Part shown: positions 8,664 through 19,147 of the stretch, piece after piece | Position numbering within the stretch: the first letter of the stretch is position 1 | Layout of the letters: every line of letters starts with the position of its first letter | NCBI RefSeq assembly: GCF_041529975.1 | Contig: NZ_CP168030.1 | Coordinates: 2,356,001 to 2,420,000, forward strand | DNA from: Microbacterium maritypicum | Lineage (GTDB): Bacteria; Actinomycetota; Actinomycetes; Actinomycetales; Microbacteriaceae | Direction of reading: 5' to 3' | DNA length: 64,000 nt | Made by a program: the position numbers and the translations under genes | The notes under the pieces: generated by a model | Told to the model about the DNA's origin: nothing | Seen by the model: the letters and a program-made list of their open reading frames with translations, nothing else | The model's database searches: none

Positions 8664-10720
8664 GCGGTCTGCAGGATGTCCTGCTCCGCCCAATGGCAGG
8701 AGACGTCGCGTCCTTCCACGGGGCGCAGCTCGGGAGAAACGGTCTCGCATTCGGCCTGCTGTGCGGGAGGAAGGATCGCGTAGAGCGGGCACCGTGAGCG
8801 GAACGCGCACCCCGTGATCGTCTCGGTCGGCGATGGCAGGTCTCCGGAGAGGAGGATGCGCTCGCGCGTCCGCTCGATCTGCGGGTCGGGGATCGGCACG
8901 GCCGACAGCAGCGCGCGCGTGTACGGGTGGCGCGGGTTGCTGAAGATCGCGTCGACATCGCCGTACTCGATGATGCGCCCGAGGTACATCACGGCGACGT
9001 CATCGGCGATGTGGTGCACCACGGCGAGGTCGTGTGCGACGAACAGGTAGGAGAGTCCCAGCTGCTGCTTCAGATCCTCGAGCAGGTTGATCACGCCGGC
9101 CTGCACCGAGACGTCGAGCGCGGAAACCGGCTCGTCGAGGACGAGGATCTTCGGTTCGACGACGAGCGCACGCGCGATTCCGATGCGCTGGCGCTGACCT
9201 CCGGAGAACTCGTGCGGGTAGCGACGGGCATAGCTCGGCTCGAGACCGACGAGCTCGAGCATCCGGCGCACGCGGCGCGAGATCTCCTTCGCCGGGACGT
9301 CGTGCACGGTGAGCGGTTCGCCGATGAGTTCTTCGACGGTCATACGCGGGTCGAGCGAGGCCGCCGGGTCCTGGAACACGATCTGGATGTCGGTCCGGAG
9401 CGCGCGACGCTGTGAAGCGGAGAGCGTGGCCGTGTCGATGCCGTTGACGGAGACGCGCCCCGACTGCGGCTGGGCGAGTTCCATCACCTCCATGACGGTG
9501 GTCGACTTTCCGCAGCCCGATTCTCCGACCAGGCCGAGGGTCTTGCCGCCGTCCAGCTCGAAGCTGACGCCGTCGACCGCGCGGACGGTGCCGATGCGGC
9601 GGCGGAAAACGGTGCCCTTGGTGAGCGGGTAGTGCCGCTTCAGGTCTTCGACCTTGAGCACGGTGCCGCGGGTCTCGACCTCGCGGACGACCTCTTCGAC
9701 CGGGGCAGGCGGGGAGAAGACCTCGTCGCGGGGGAGCCGGCCGTCGACGATCTCCTCCGCACGGATGCACGCCGCGGACTGCAGCGGTGCGACGGGGACG
9801 AGATCGGGTTCGATGTCGTGGCACGCCGAGATCACGGCGGGGCAGCGATCGGCGAACGGGCAGCCGGTGGGCACCTCAGTCAGCAGCGGCGGACGTCCCT
9901 CGAGCGGGACGAGACGTTCGGAGGCCCCGTTGGCGATGCTCGGCATCGAGCGCAGGAGTCCGATCGTGTACGGCATCGCCGGACGTGCGAACAGTTCGTC
10001 GACCGGTGCGGTCTCCACGATGCGGCCCGCGTACATCACGGCCACGCGATCCGCGTTGCCGGCGACGACGCCGAGATCATGCGTGATGAGCACCACGGCA
10101 GCGCCGGTGATTTCCTTCGCTTTCTGGAGCACATCCAGGATCTGGGCCTGGATGGTGACATCCAGTGCCGTCGTCGGCTCGTCCGCGATGATCAGCTTCG
10201 GATCGTTCGCGATGGCGATCGCGATCATCGCGCGCTGGCGCATGCCGCCCGAGAACTCGTGCGGGAACGACTTCACCCGTCGGCGCGGCTCCGGGATACC
10301 GACGATGTCGAGCAGCTCGACCGCGCGGGCCTCCAGAGCCTGGCTGCTGAGCCCGGGCTGGTGCAGCTTGAGGCCCTCGATGATCTGCTGACCGATCGTG
10401 TAGACCGGCGTCAGTGCCGAGAGCGGGTCCTGGAAGATCATCGCGATGTCGGAACCGCGCATCTTCGACAGCTGCCGGTCGGTGGAGCCGAGGAGCTCGG
10501 TGCCGTCGTACGTGATGGAGCCCGAGACGTTGGCGGTGCTCGGGAGGAGGCCCATGACCGCCATCGACGACACGGACTTGCCCGAACCGGACTCACCCAC
10601 AATGGCGAGGAACTCGCCGCGATTGACCTCGTAGTTCACACCGCGGACGGCGTGGACGGTGCGGGCCTTCGTCTCGAAGGTGACGTTGAGGTCGCGGACG
10701 CGAAGCAGGGGTTCAGGCAC
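8660..10720 (-). CDS. fused double ATPase of a peptide-type ABC importer
   Basis: This 686-residue protein joins two OppD/OppF-type ATPases in one chain, powering import of oligopeptides or similar solutes. Domain 1 has Walker A GESGSGKS at residues 42-49, signature FSGGMRQRAMIA and Walker B LIIADEPT. It is followed by the cysteine-containing OppD-type C-terminal segment (CPFADRCPAV). Domain 2 repeats this with GESGCGKS near residue 395, FSGGQRQRIGIA and LVLDEPVS, and a second cysteine segment (CAFRSRCPLY). The GTG at 10720 overlaps the end of the permease gene by eight bases; the upstream extension of the frame is an overlap artefact. All catalytic motifs are intact in both halves. Confidence 0.9.
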   Translation of the reverse strand: MPEPLLRVRDLNVTFETKARTVHAVRGVNYEVNRGEFLAIVGESGSGKSVSSMAVMGLLPSTANVSGSITYDGTELLGSTDRQLSKMRGSDIAMIFQDPLSALTPVYTIGQQIIEGLKLHQPGLSSQALEARAVELLDIVGIPEPRRRVKSFPHEFSGGMRQRAMIAIAIANDPKLIIADEPTTALDVTIQAQILDVLQKAKEITGAAVVLITHDLGVVAGNADRVAVMYAGRIVETAPVDELFARPAMPYTIGLLRSMPSIANGASERLVPLEGRPPLLTEVPTGCPFADRCPAVISACHDIEPDLVPVAPLQSAACIRAEEIVDGRLPRDEVFSPPAPVEEVVREVETRGTVLKVEDLKRHYPLTKGTVFRRRIGTVRAVDGVSFELDGGKTLGLVGESGCGKSTTVMEVMELAQPQSGRVSVNGIDTATLSASQRRALRTDIQIVFQDPAASLDPRMTVEELIGEPLTVHDVPAKEISRRVRRMLELVGLEPSYARRYPHEFSGGQRQRIGIARALVVEPKILVLDEPVSALDVSVQAGVINLLEDLKQQLGLSYLFVAHDLAVVHHIADDVAVMYLGRIIEYGDVDAIFSNPRHPYTRALLSAVPIPDPQIERTRERILLSGDLPSPTETITGCAFRSRCPLYAILPPAQQAECETVSPELRPVEGRDVSCHWAEQDILQTA

Positions 10721-11630
10721 GGTTGTTCTCCGAGGTCGGGTCGACGGCGTCACGCAGGGCATCTCCGAGCAGACTCGACGCGAGCACGGTGGCGACGAGG
10801 ATGATCGCCGGCGGGATGAAGAGCCAGGGACGGGTGGTCGCCGCGGCGCTTCCCGCAGCGAGCAGCGTTCCGAGTGACACGTCGGGCGGCTGGATGCCGA
10901 AGCCGAAGTAGCTGAGTGTGGTCTCGGCGAGGATCGCGGCGCCGACACCCAGCGTCGCGTCGATGATCAGCAGCGATGCCACGTTGGGGATGATGTGGCG
11001 GCGGATGATGGTGAAACCGCCGACGCCCATGAAGCGAGCCGCCTTGACGTAGTCGCGCTCGCGCAGCGACATGGTCTGACCGCGGATGACTCTCGCGAGC
11101 ACCATCCATCCGAAGAGGGGGAGGAACACGACGAGCGCGACCCAGGCCAGGTCCTTGAAGAGTGGGCTCAGCAGCACGAGGATGTAGAAGCTCGGCAGCA
11201 CGAGGAGCAGGTCGATGATCCAGACGATCACCCGGTCCCAGACACCGCCGACGTACCCGGCGATCGCGCCGACGAGCCCGGCGATGAGTGCCGTGACCGG
11301 TCCGACGATGAGGCCGATGAGCAGGGACTTCTGCAGACCCGCCATCGACTGGGCGAAGATGTCCTGCCCGATCGTGTCGGTGCCGAACCAGTGGTCGAGG
11401 CTCGGCCCCTTGTTGAACGCGAGATAGTCCTGGTCGGTGGACGACCACGGGTAGAGCAGCGGTCCGACGTACGCGAGCAGGAACATCAGCACGAGCACGC
11501 CGGCGCCGATCCAGGCCCGCTTGGTCGAGAACGTGCGGACCAGGATCAGCCGCCACCGGGGGATCGAGGGAGATTCCTCCTTCTCCGGCTCGAGCGGTGG
11601 AGCGTCGAGCTGTGTGGGATCGAGCGTCAT
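10713..11630 (-). CDS. ABC permease, DppC/OppC type
   Basis: The 305-residue protein is the second permease of the importer. It has an N-terminal cytoplasmic tail rich in Pro and Glu, a first helix, the OppC_N-type region with the FGTDTIGQDIFAQ motif, and a BPD_transp_1 core of five helices. The cytoplasmic EAA-type loop reads around RVIRGQTMSLRERDYVKAARFMG, near residues 185-205. It lies one base after the DppB-type gene and overlaps the ATPase gene, so the three form one transcript. Confidence 0.9.
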   Translation of the reverse strand: MTLDPTQLDAPPLEPEKEESPSIPRWRLILVRTFSTKRAWIGAGVLVLMFLLAYVGPLLYPWSSTDQDYLAFNKGPSLDHWFGTDTIGQDIFAQSMAGLQKSLLIGLIVGPVTALIAGLVGAIAGYVGGVWDRVIVWIIDLLLVLPSFYILVLLSPLFKDLAWVALVVFLPLFGWMVLARVIRGQTMSLRERDYVKAARFMGVGGFTIIRRHIIPNVASLLIIDATLGVGAAILAETTLSYFGFGIQPPDVSLGTLLAAGSAAATTRPWLFIPPAIILVATVLASSLLGDALRDAVDPTSENNRA

Positions 11631-11631
11631 G

Positions 11632-12612
11632 TCACATCCTCACTCGGGGGTCGAGGGCCGCGTAGAGGACGTCGGCCAGCGTGCCCGCGATGAGCACCAG
11701 GATCGCGGCGAACAGGATGGATCCGGTCGCGGCGTTGATGTCGTTGTTCGACACGGAGTCGATGAGGTATTCGCCCATGCCGTGCCAGCTGAAGATCTTC
11801 TCCGTCACGGCCGCGCCCGCCAGGATGGTGCCGAACGAGTAGGCGAAGAAGGTCGACATGGGGATCAGTGCGACGCGCACGCCGTGACGCATGATGGCGG
11901 ATCCGCGGGTGCGGCCCTTCGCGCGTGCCGTGCGGATGAAGTCCGAGGACAGCACGTCGAGCATCGCGCTGCGCTGGTACCGGGAGTAGGAGGCTGCCGC
12001 GGTCACGGTGAGCGCGATCGTGGGCAGCAGCAGATGCGCTATTCGATCGCCTATGACGGGCCAGAACCCGGTGACCCCGACGCTGTACTCGCCGGTGAAG
12101 TTGATGAGCTGCTGACCGGACGCGTTGTTGACCCAGGTCGCGCCGATCATGAGGAGTACCGCGATCACGAAGATCGGCGTCGCGAGAACGGTGAACGACG
12201 CGTAGGTGATGATCTGATCACTCGCGCGGTACTGGCGGATGGCTCCCCATACACCGAGCAGGATGCCGAAGATCGCGCCGAGGATGGAGCCGATGATCAG
12301 CAGTCGGAGGCTCGTGCCGGCCCGTTCGATGATGTCAGCCGTCACCTCGGTGCTGCGAGTGGAGATTCCGAGGGAGCCGGTCGTGACGAACTGGACGAGC
12401 CAGTCCCACATGCGCTGTAGCAGAGAGACGTCAGGATTGACGCCCATCTTGTCGAGCGCGGCGTCGATGCTGGACTGCGGGACGGGGGGATTCTTGCCGA
12501 GGAACCGTGCCGCCGGCTGAAGTGTGGTGGAGACGAGGGCGTAACCGGCCAACGTGGCGATGACGGTGAGGATGAGATAGTTCACCAATCGCTTGGCGAT
12601 GAATCCAATCAT
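11632..12612 (-). CDS. ABC permease, DppB/OppB type
   Basis: The 326-residue protein opens the importer operon. It starts with the DppB-like N-terminal helix (FIAKRLVNYLILTVIA), has a long periplasm-side loop, and carries six helices with the permease loop SSDFIRTARAKGRTRG near residues 220-235. GAAGGAG lies seven bases before the ATG. Together with the DppC-type permease it should form the membrane pore. It is divergent from the gene for the binding lipoprotein. Confidence 0.9.
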   Translation of the reverse strand: MIGFIAKRLVNYLILTVIATLAGYALVSTTLQPAARFLGKNPPVPQSSIDAALDKMGVNPDVSLLQRMWDWLVQFVTTGSLGISTRSTEVTADIIERAGTSLRLLIIGSILGAIFGILLGVWGAIRQYRASDQIITYASFTVLATPIFVIAVLLMIGATWVNNASGQQLINFTGEYSVGVTGFWPVIGDRIAHLLLPTIALTVTAAASYSRYQRSAMLDVLSSDFIRTARAKGRTRGSAIMRHGVRVALIPMSTFFAYSFGTILAGAAVTEKIFSWHGMGEYLIDSVSNNDINAATGSILFAAILVLIAGTLADVLYAALDPRVRM

Positions 12613-12666
12613 GGAGCTCCTTCGGCGCGGGATCGCCGCGCACCCGACATCTGTTGCGGCCTCGCT

Positions 12667-12695
12667 ACTCTAGGCACCCGAGTCCCGCTTTCCAA
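12667..12695 (-). promoter_or_regulatory. promoter of the ABC permease operon
   Basis: On the minus strand TTGGAA (12695-12690) and TAGAGT (12672-12667) are separated by 17 bases. This would start a leader of about 45-50 bases in front of the DppB-type gene. It is one of the few sites in the window with both boxes recognisable. Confidence 0.55.
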
Positions 12696-12941
12696 AACTC
12701 CGGCATATCCTCTTCGATCGCTGGCAGGCTCCCTATGTTGCCATGTTCACGGTGGTCAGGCTGGCGCGACGCGGTGTCAGCCACGACGCGACCCCGTTTC
12801 AGCCACACGATCCTGCGGCTTGAACGACAACTAGGTAACGATCCGGACAACACGTGCCTGACATGCCGGTGTACGGGGCGATTATCGATGATGTTGCTCC
12901 ATAGCCGGTCGCTGTCTTCGGTACCGGCTCGGACGAGTCCT

Positions 12942-12954
12942 GTGCAGTCTGCAC
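12942..12954. promoter_or_regulatory. 13-base perfect palindrome before the binding-protein gene
   Basis: GTGCAG and CTGCAC flank a single T, 23 bases before the ATG. It may be an operator or a small leader hairpin; nothing identifies a regulator. Confidence 0.4.
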
Positions 12955-12977
12955 GAAACGATAGAAGGGGGAGATCG

Positions 12978-14708
12978 ATGAAGTCGAACTCCAAGAAATG
13001 GGCGGGCCTCGCCGGGATCGCCGCGGTCGCGCTGGCGCTCTCTGCGTGCGCGCCCGCCACGAACGGCGGAAACGAGGGGGACGGCGGTTCCTCGCCCGAG
13101 GCGCTTCCCGGGACCGGCTGGGTCGCCGCAGACCGCGACGCCGTCAAGGACGGCGGCACGCTCAACCTGCCGCTCGACGAGACGCCGGCCAACTGGAACC
13201 TCTACAACCTCGATTCCGGCACCGTCGACGACAACACGATCGCGAGCCTGTTCACCCCCGGTTTCGTCGTCGTGAACGAGGACGGCAGCTGGGAAGCCGA
13301 CCCGAACTTCGCCACGTCGGTCGAGCTCAAGAGCGAGGACCCTCAGGTCGTCGAGGTCAAGATCAACCCCGACGCCGTCTGGTCCGATGGCACTCCCATC
13401 GGTGTCCAGGACTTCCAGGGCCAGTTCAACGCCCTGAACGGTAAGAACGAGGCGTACGCCCCGACGTCCACCAACGTCTGGTCCGACATCGCCTCCGTCG
13501 AGGCCGGTGAGAACGACCAGGATGTGCTGATCACGTTCGCGAACAAGAACGCCGACTGGCCCTCCATCCTCGGCACCGGCACGATCTACCCTCGTTGGCT
13601 CACGGAGACGCCGGAGAGCTTCAACACCGCGTGGGCGAACGGTCCGTTCGCTGCTGACGGTTCGACCTACGTCTCCGGCGGTCCGTTCATCGTCAGCAAG
13701 TTCGACGCGACCGGCAAGACCATCACGTTCGAGCCGAACCCGACGTGGTGGGGCGACAAGCCGAAGCTCGACACGATCAACTACAAGGCGACCGACCGGT
13801 CGACCGTCGGCCAGGCGTTCGCCAACAAGGAGTTCGACGCCGTTCCGATCAACTCCAGCGTCGACACGCTCGAGTCCGCGAAGGCGCGCTCCGACTCCGA
13901 GATCCTGAACTCGAAGGGTGTGACGTACAGCCACGTCACGCTCAACGGCACCGCCGGCGTGTTCGAGGACGTCGAGGTCCGTCAGGCCTTCGCGAAGTCG
14001 CTCGACCGTCAGATCATGGCTCAGGCCGTCATCGAGCCGCTGGGTGTCGAGCCCGAGGTCCTGAACAACCTCATCTTCCTCAACGGCCAGAACGGCTACG
14101 AAGACGACGGCGCGGACATCGCGTTCGATGTCGACGCCGCGAAGAAGCAGCTGGAAGACGCCGGCTGGGTCGAGGGCGACAAGGGCATCCGCGAGAAGGA
14201 CGGCACCAAGCTGACCGTTCGCCTCGTGATCCCCTCGGAGACCCCGAACTCGGCGATCCTCTCGCAGCAGATCCAGCCGATGGCCGCCAAGGCGGGCTTC
14301 GACGTCAAGATCGACACCGTCCCGTCGGCCGACTTCTTCACGAAGTACATCACGACCGAGACGCGTGACTTCGAGGCGACGATCTTCGCGTGGCAGGGTA
14401 CGCCGTACCCGATCTCCTCGACGGAATCGATCTTCAACCCGGCCGACTCGGGGCAGAACTTCCCCGGTGTCGCGGATGAGCGTCTGGACGATCTGTGGGC
14501 GAAGGCCAACGCCGAGCTCGACCCCGAGGCGCGCCTCGAGATCGCGAAGGAGATCGACAAGATCATCATGGGCGAAGCCGTGACGATCCCGCTCGCGGCA
14601 CGACCGAACCAGTACGCGATCGCCGACGGCCTCGTGAACTACGGTCCCTCGCAGTTCGAGTCGGTCACCGGCGCGAAGTTCTGGGAGAACGTGGGCTGGG
14701 CCAAGTAA
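12978..14708 (+). CDS. solute-binding lipoprotein of a peptide-type ABC importer (SBP family 5)
   Basis: The 576-residue protein is an extracellular solute-binding lipoprotein that should deliver peptides or related compounds to the divergent permease/ATPase operon. A signal peptide ends in the lipobox LSAC with the lipidated C24, followed by a Gly/Glu/Ser linker. The mature part has family-5 features: GGTLNLPLDE, FTPGFVVVNEDGSWEADPN-like start, KINPDAVWSDGTP, and a long lobe ending in IPLAARPNQYA. The ATG at 12978 is chosen over upstream codons because GGGGGAG precedes it and the signal peptide begins there. Codon use is strongly biased, which suggests high expression. The ligand is unknown. 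Confidence 0.92.
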   Translation: MKSNSKKWAGLAGIAAVALALSACAPATNGGNEGDGGSSPEALPGTGWVAADRDAVKDGGTLNLPLDETPANWNLYNLDSGTVDDNTIASLFTPGFVVVNEDGSWEADPNFATSVELKSEDPQVVEVKINPDAVWSDGTPIGVQDFQGQFNALNGKNEAYAPTSTNVWSDIASVEAGENDQDVLITFANKNADWPSILGTGTIYPRWLTETPESFNTAWANGPFAADGSTYVSGGPFIVSKFDATGKTITFEPNPTWWGDKPKLDTINYKATDRSTVGQAFANKEFDAVPINSSVDTLESAKARSDSEILNSKGVTYSHVTLNGTAGVFEDVEVRQAFAKSLDRQIMAQAVIEPLGVEPEVLNNLIFLNGQNGYEDDGADIAFDVDAAKKQLEDAGWVEGDKGIREKDGTKLTVRLVIPSETPNSAILSQQIQPMAAKAGFDVKIDTVPSADFFTKYITTETRDFEATIFAWQGTPYPISSTESIFNPADSGQNFPGVADERLDDLWAKANAELDPEARLEIAKEIDKIIMGEAVTIPLAARPNQYAIADGLVNYGPSQFESVTGAKFWENVGWAK

Positions 14709-14723
14709 GCCCCGTTCGCACCC

Positions 14724-14763
14724 CACACTGGGCGGTCCCTTCGGGGCCGCCCAGTGTGCTTTC
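14724..14763 (+). terminator. terminator after the binding-protein gene
   Basis: CACACTGGGCGG pairs with CCGCCCAGTGTG around a short loop, and CTTTCC follows. It ends the single-gene unit before lepA. Confidence 0.85.
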
Positions 14764-14808
14764 CCCGGCACAGCAGCGCGCGAATCGGGGATTCACACCG
14801 CCTGACCG

Positions 14809-14823
14809 TAGAATCGAGGGGAC

Positions 14824-14826
<3 letters not shown>
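14809..14826 (+). promoter_or_regulatory. -10 element of lepA
   Basis: TAGAAT at 14809-14814 lies nine bases before ATG at 14824. The leader would be absent or only a few bases long. Confidence 0.45.
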
Positions 14827-16677
<1,851 letters not shown>

Positions 16678-16680
16678 CAC

Positions 16681-17166
16681 GTGCCGCTACCGGCCTACGA
16701 GCGGGGAATCACGCGTCATCCTGTCGCGACAGCGCCGGTGGGCATGCGGATCGCCGAGCATTCGACCGTGGTCGATCCGGCGGCGCGCGATGCCGTCGCG
16801 GCGTTGGTGTGCTCGTGGGAGTTCAAACGACGCGCCGGATTCGCGGTGCCGTCCGAGGAGCCGACACCGGGACTCGAAGGGGTGCTCGCGAAGCGCCTGC
16901 TCGGCATCCGCTTCGTCGAGCCGGTGCGTATCGTCTGGGCCGATGAGAGCGGCTTCGGCTACGAGACGCGACCCGGGCACCCGATCTACGGCGAGGAGTC
17001 GTTCCGGATCGACGAGCGCGGTGTGTTCACAGCGCGGTCCATCTCCTGCCCTTCCACCGCACTCTGGCGTGTTCTCGGTCCTGCCCTGCGGATGGTGCAG
17101 CGCGCGACCCATGCGCGCTACGTGAAGATCGTGCAGGCCGAAGCAGCGGCTTCCCGCACGCAGTGA
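16681..17166 (+). CDS. DUF1990-type protein
   Basis: The 161-residue product has no signal peptide or membrane helix. It looks like the DUF1990 group: AEHSTVVD, then LGIRFVEPVRIVWADES, FGYETRPGHPIYGEESF and a C-terminal RYVKIVQAE helix. These proteins have a fold related to START-like lipid-binding proteins, and no enzymatic role is established. It begins at a GTG three bases after lepA, so it is likely cotranscribed. A second protein of similar kind follows at 17258. Confidence 0.7.
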   Translation: MPLPAYERGITRHPVATAPVGMRIAEHSTVVDPAARDAVAALVCSWEFKRRAGFAVPSEEPTPGLEGVLAKRLLGIRFVEPVRIVWADESGFGYETRPGHPIYGEESFRIDERGVFTARSISCPSTALWRVLGPALRMVQRATHARYVKIVQAEAAASRTQ

Positions 17167-17244
17167 CGCTCGACTGAGCGGGTTCACTGACCGAAGATGT
17201 GTCGCCGTGCGGCGCGTGGGGGTGTTCGCTCAGGCAACGGGAAG

Positions 17245-17260
17245 TAGGCTGGAACTCATG
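17245..17260 (+). promoter_or_regulatory. -10 element and leaderless start of the second DUF1990 gene
   Basis: TAGGCT at 17245-17250 is followed by seven bases and ATG at 17258. It selects this ATG over the in-frame GTG at 17207. Confidence 0.55.
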
Positions 17261-17911
17261 CGGCGCGGGACTTTCCGAGACGACACGGTGGACTATGCGG
17301 CCGTGGGTGCGACCCACGCGCCCGATCTGATGCAGTACCCGCCGGAGCGCAGCATCCCGGCGGAGGAATCCTGGCGGATCGGTAGCGGCAGCGAGCGCTT
17401 CCAGACCGCCGGTGAAGCGCTGCTCTCGTGGACGGCGCAGCGCGCGGCCGGACTCTCCGTCGAAGACGTGCGTCCGGCGCCCGGCCCCGCCTACGCGGGG
17501 GTGAGCTTCGACGCGGAGGGCAACCCGATCGCGCCGAGCAAGCGTGACGTCGAGCCCCGCTACGACGCGGAGGGCATGCCCTTCGTCGGCGCGGGGATGA
17601 CTCTTCATCTGCGCGGTCGCGTCGGCAGCATGCGTGCGGACGCGGAGCTGCGCGTGATCTCGGTGACCGAGGAGACCCGGCGCATCGGCTTCGTCCTCGG
17701 CACCGTCGGCGGATCCGTCGTCCGTGGCGAGGAGTCCTTCGACGTGGACTGGCGTGAAGACAACGACGAGGTCTGGTTCACCGTCCGCGCCTTCGACGCT
17801 CCGCACGCGCTGCTGTACCGCACCGTGCCGGCGCTCGTGAAGCGCCGTCGTCGTGAGCTCTTCGCGCGCTACCTCCGCGCGATCTCCCCGCTCTACGCGA
17901 CCCCCCTGTGA
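17258..17911 (+). CDS. DUF1990-type protein, second copy
   Basis: The 217-residue soluble protein resembles the DUF1990 group: it begins MRRGTFRDDTVDYAAVGATHAPDL, has FQTAGEALLSWTAQRAAGLSVED, GAGMTLHLRGRVG, and ends in a GEESFDVDWREDNDEVWF / RYLRAISP segment comparable to the first copy (GEESFRIDERG / RYVKIVQAE). Function is unknown. It is longer than its neighbour and retains the N-terminal half that the neighbour lacks. Its stop overlaps the hemW start. Confidence 0.7.
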   Translation: MRRGTFRDDTVDYAAVGATHAPDLMQYPPERSIPAEESWRIGSGSERFQTAGEALLSWTAQRAAGLSVEDVRPAPGPAYAGVSFDAEGNPIAPSKRDVEPRYDAEGMPFVGAGMTLHLRGRVGSMRADAELRVISVTEETRRIGFVLGTVGGSVVRGEESFDVDWREDNDEVWFTVRAFDAPHALLYRTVPALVKRRRRELFARYLRAISPLYATPL

Positions 17912-19128
17912 TGGCGGGACCGCTTCCTCTGGGAGACCCTGCGCCGGCTGACGGACATCTGCCCGACGACCTTCCCGTCGACACGAGCGTGCCCTTCTCG
18001 GCTTACCTGCACATCCCCTTCTGCACGGTGCGCTGCGGTTACTGCGACTTCAACACCTACACGTCGACCGAGCTCCGCGGCGCCAAGCAGGAGGACTACG
18101 CATCGACGCTGATCTCCGAGATCGGCCTCGCCCGTCGAGTGTTGGCCGATGCGGGGGCGCTGCGGCCGATGGACACCGTCTTCTTCGGCGGGGGTACGCC
18201 CACACTGCTGCCGGCCGGCGATCTCGCGCGGATGCTGGAGGCCGCGACCTCAGCTTTCGGACTGGCGGAGGGCGCGGAGGTCACGGTCGAGGCGAACCCC
18301 GATACGGTGACGCCCGCGGTCGCGCGTACGCTGGCCGCCGCCGGAGTGACGCGGATGTCGGTGGGCATGCAGTCGGCCGTGCCGCACGTGCTCGCCTCGC
18401 TCGACCGCACGCACCGGCCCGAGAACGTGACCACCGCGGTCGCCGCGGCCAAAGACGCGGGTCTCGCCGTCAGCGTCGATCTGATCTACGGGGCGCCGGG
18501 GGAGTCGCTCGCCGACTGGGAAGCCTCGCTCGACGCGGCGCTCGCGCTGGAGTCCGACCACATCTCCGCGTACGCGCTGATCATCGAGGACGGCACGAAG
18601 CTCGCTCGCCAGATCCGCCGCGGAGAGGTTCCGACCCCCGATGACGACCTGCAGGCCGACATGTACGAGCTCGCCGACGCCCGTCTCGCGGCGGGGGGCT
18701 TCGACTGGTACGAGGTCAGCAACTGGGCACGCACGCCCGAGCAGCGGTCGCGGCACAATCTCGCGTACTGGCGCGGGAGTGACTGGTGGGGCTTCGGCCC
18801 CGGAGCGCACAGCCACGTCGCCGGGCTGCGCTGGTGGAACGTCAAGCATCCGGCGGCATACGCACAGCGGCTCGCGGCATCCGAGTCACCCGCAGCCGGC
18901 ACGGAACGACCGGACGCCGAGTCGCGGACGCTGGAGCGGATCCTGTTGCTGAGCCGCATCCGCGAGGGCATCGCTATCGACGAGGTGCCCGCCGCGAACC
19001 GACGCAGCGTCGCCGGGCTGATCGCCGACGGGCTCGTGGACCCGGCCGCCGCCATCCGCGGCCGTGTCCAGCTGACGCTTCGTGGTCGGCTCCTCGCCGA
19101 TGCCGTCGTGCGCGAGCTCACCGACTGA
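17911..19128 (+). CDS. hemW: HemW-type radical SAM heme chaperone
   Basis: The 405-residue protein is a radical SAM enzyme of the coproporphyrinogen-oxidase-like group. The iron-sulfur motif CTVRCGYC gives C38, C42 and C45, in the HemW arrangement (CX3CX2C followed by DF). GGGTPTLLP binds SAM, and YEVSNWA and NLAYWRGSDWWGFGPGAHSH are HemN-family segments. HemW members bind and transfer heme rather than decarboxylating coproporphyrinogen, and they lack the N-terminal residues of true HemN, as here. A GTG at 17908 could also serve as the start; the ATG at 17911 overlaps the upstream stop by one base. Confidence 0.88.
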   Translation: MAGPLPLGDPAPADGHLPDDLPVDTSVPFSAYLHIPFCTVRCGYCDFNTYTSTELRGAKQEDYASTLISEIGLARRVLADAGALRPMDTVFFGGGTPTLLPAGDLARMLEAATSAFGLAEGAEVTVEANPDTVTPAVARTLAAAGVTRMSVGMQSAVPHVLASLDRTHRPENVTTAVAAAKDAGLAVSVDLIYGAPGESLADWEASLDAALALESDHISAYALIIEDGTKLARQIRRGEVPTPDDDLQADMYELADARLAAGGFDWYEVSNWARTPEQRSRHNLAYWRGSDWWGFGPGAHSHVAGLRWWNVKHPAAYAQRLAASESPAAGTERPDAESRTLERILLLSRIREGIAIDEVPAANRRSVAGLIADGLVDPAAAIRGRVQLTLRGRLLADAVVRELTD

Positions 19129-19147
19129 TCGGCCGATGCGGGCGGGC

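Larger units (their letters stand above)
12613..12977. other. 365-base divergent regulatory region of the ABC importer
   Basis: No gene is supported here; the open frames have no coding character and the stretch is less GC-rich than its surroundings. It holds the minus-strand promoter at 12667-12695, a seven-base-pair stem (AGCCGGT at 12903-12909 with ACCGGCT at 12923-12929), a 13-base palindrome at 12942-12954 and the ribosome binding site of the binding-protein gene. The plus-strand promoter could not be fixed with confidence. Confidence 0.6.

Noticed and set aside
12882..14771. Long minus-strand open frame (629 codons) opposite the binding-protein gene
   Set aside because: The plus-strand gene has a signal peptide, lipobox and family motifs. 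The reverse frame runs across the terminator and shows no domain.
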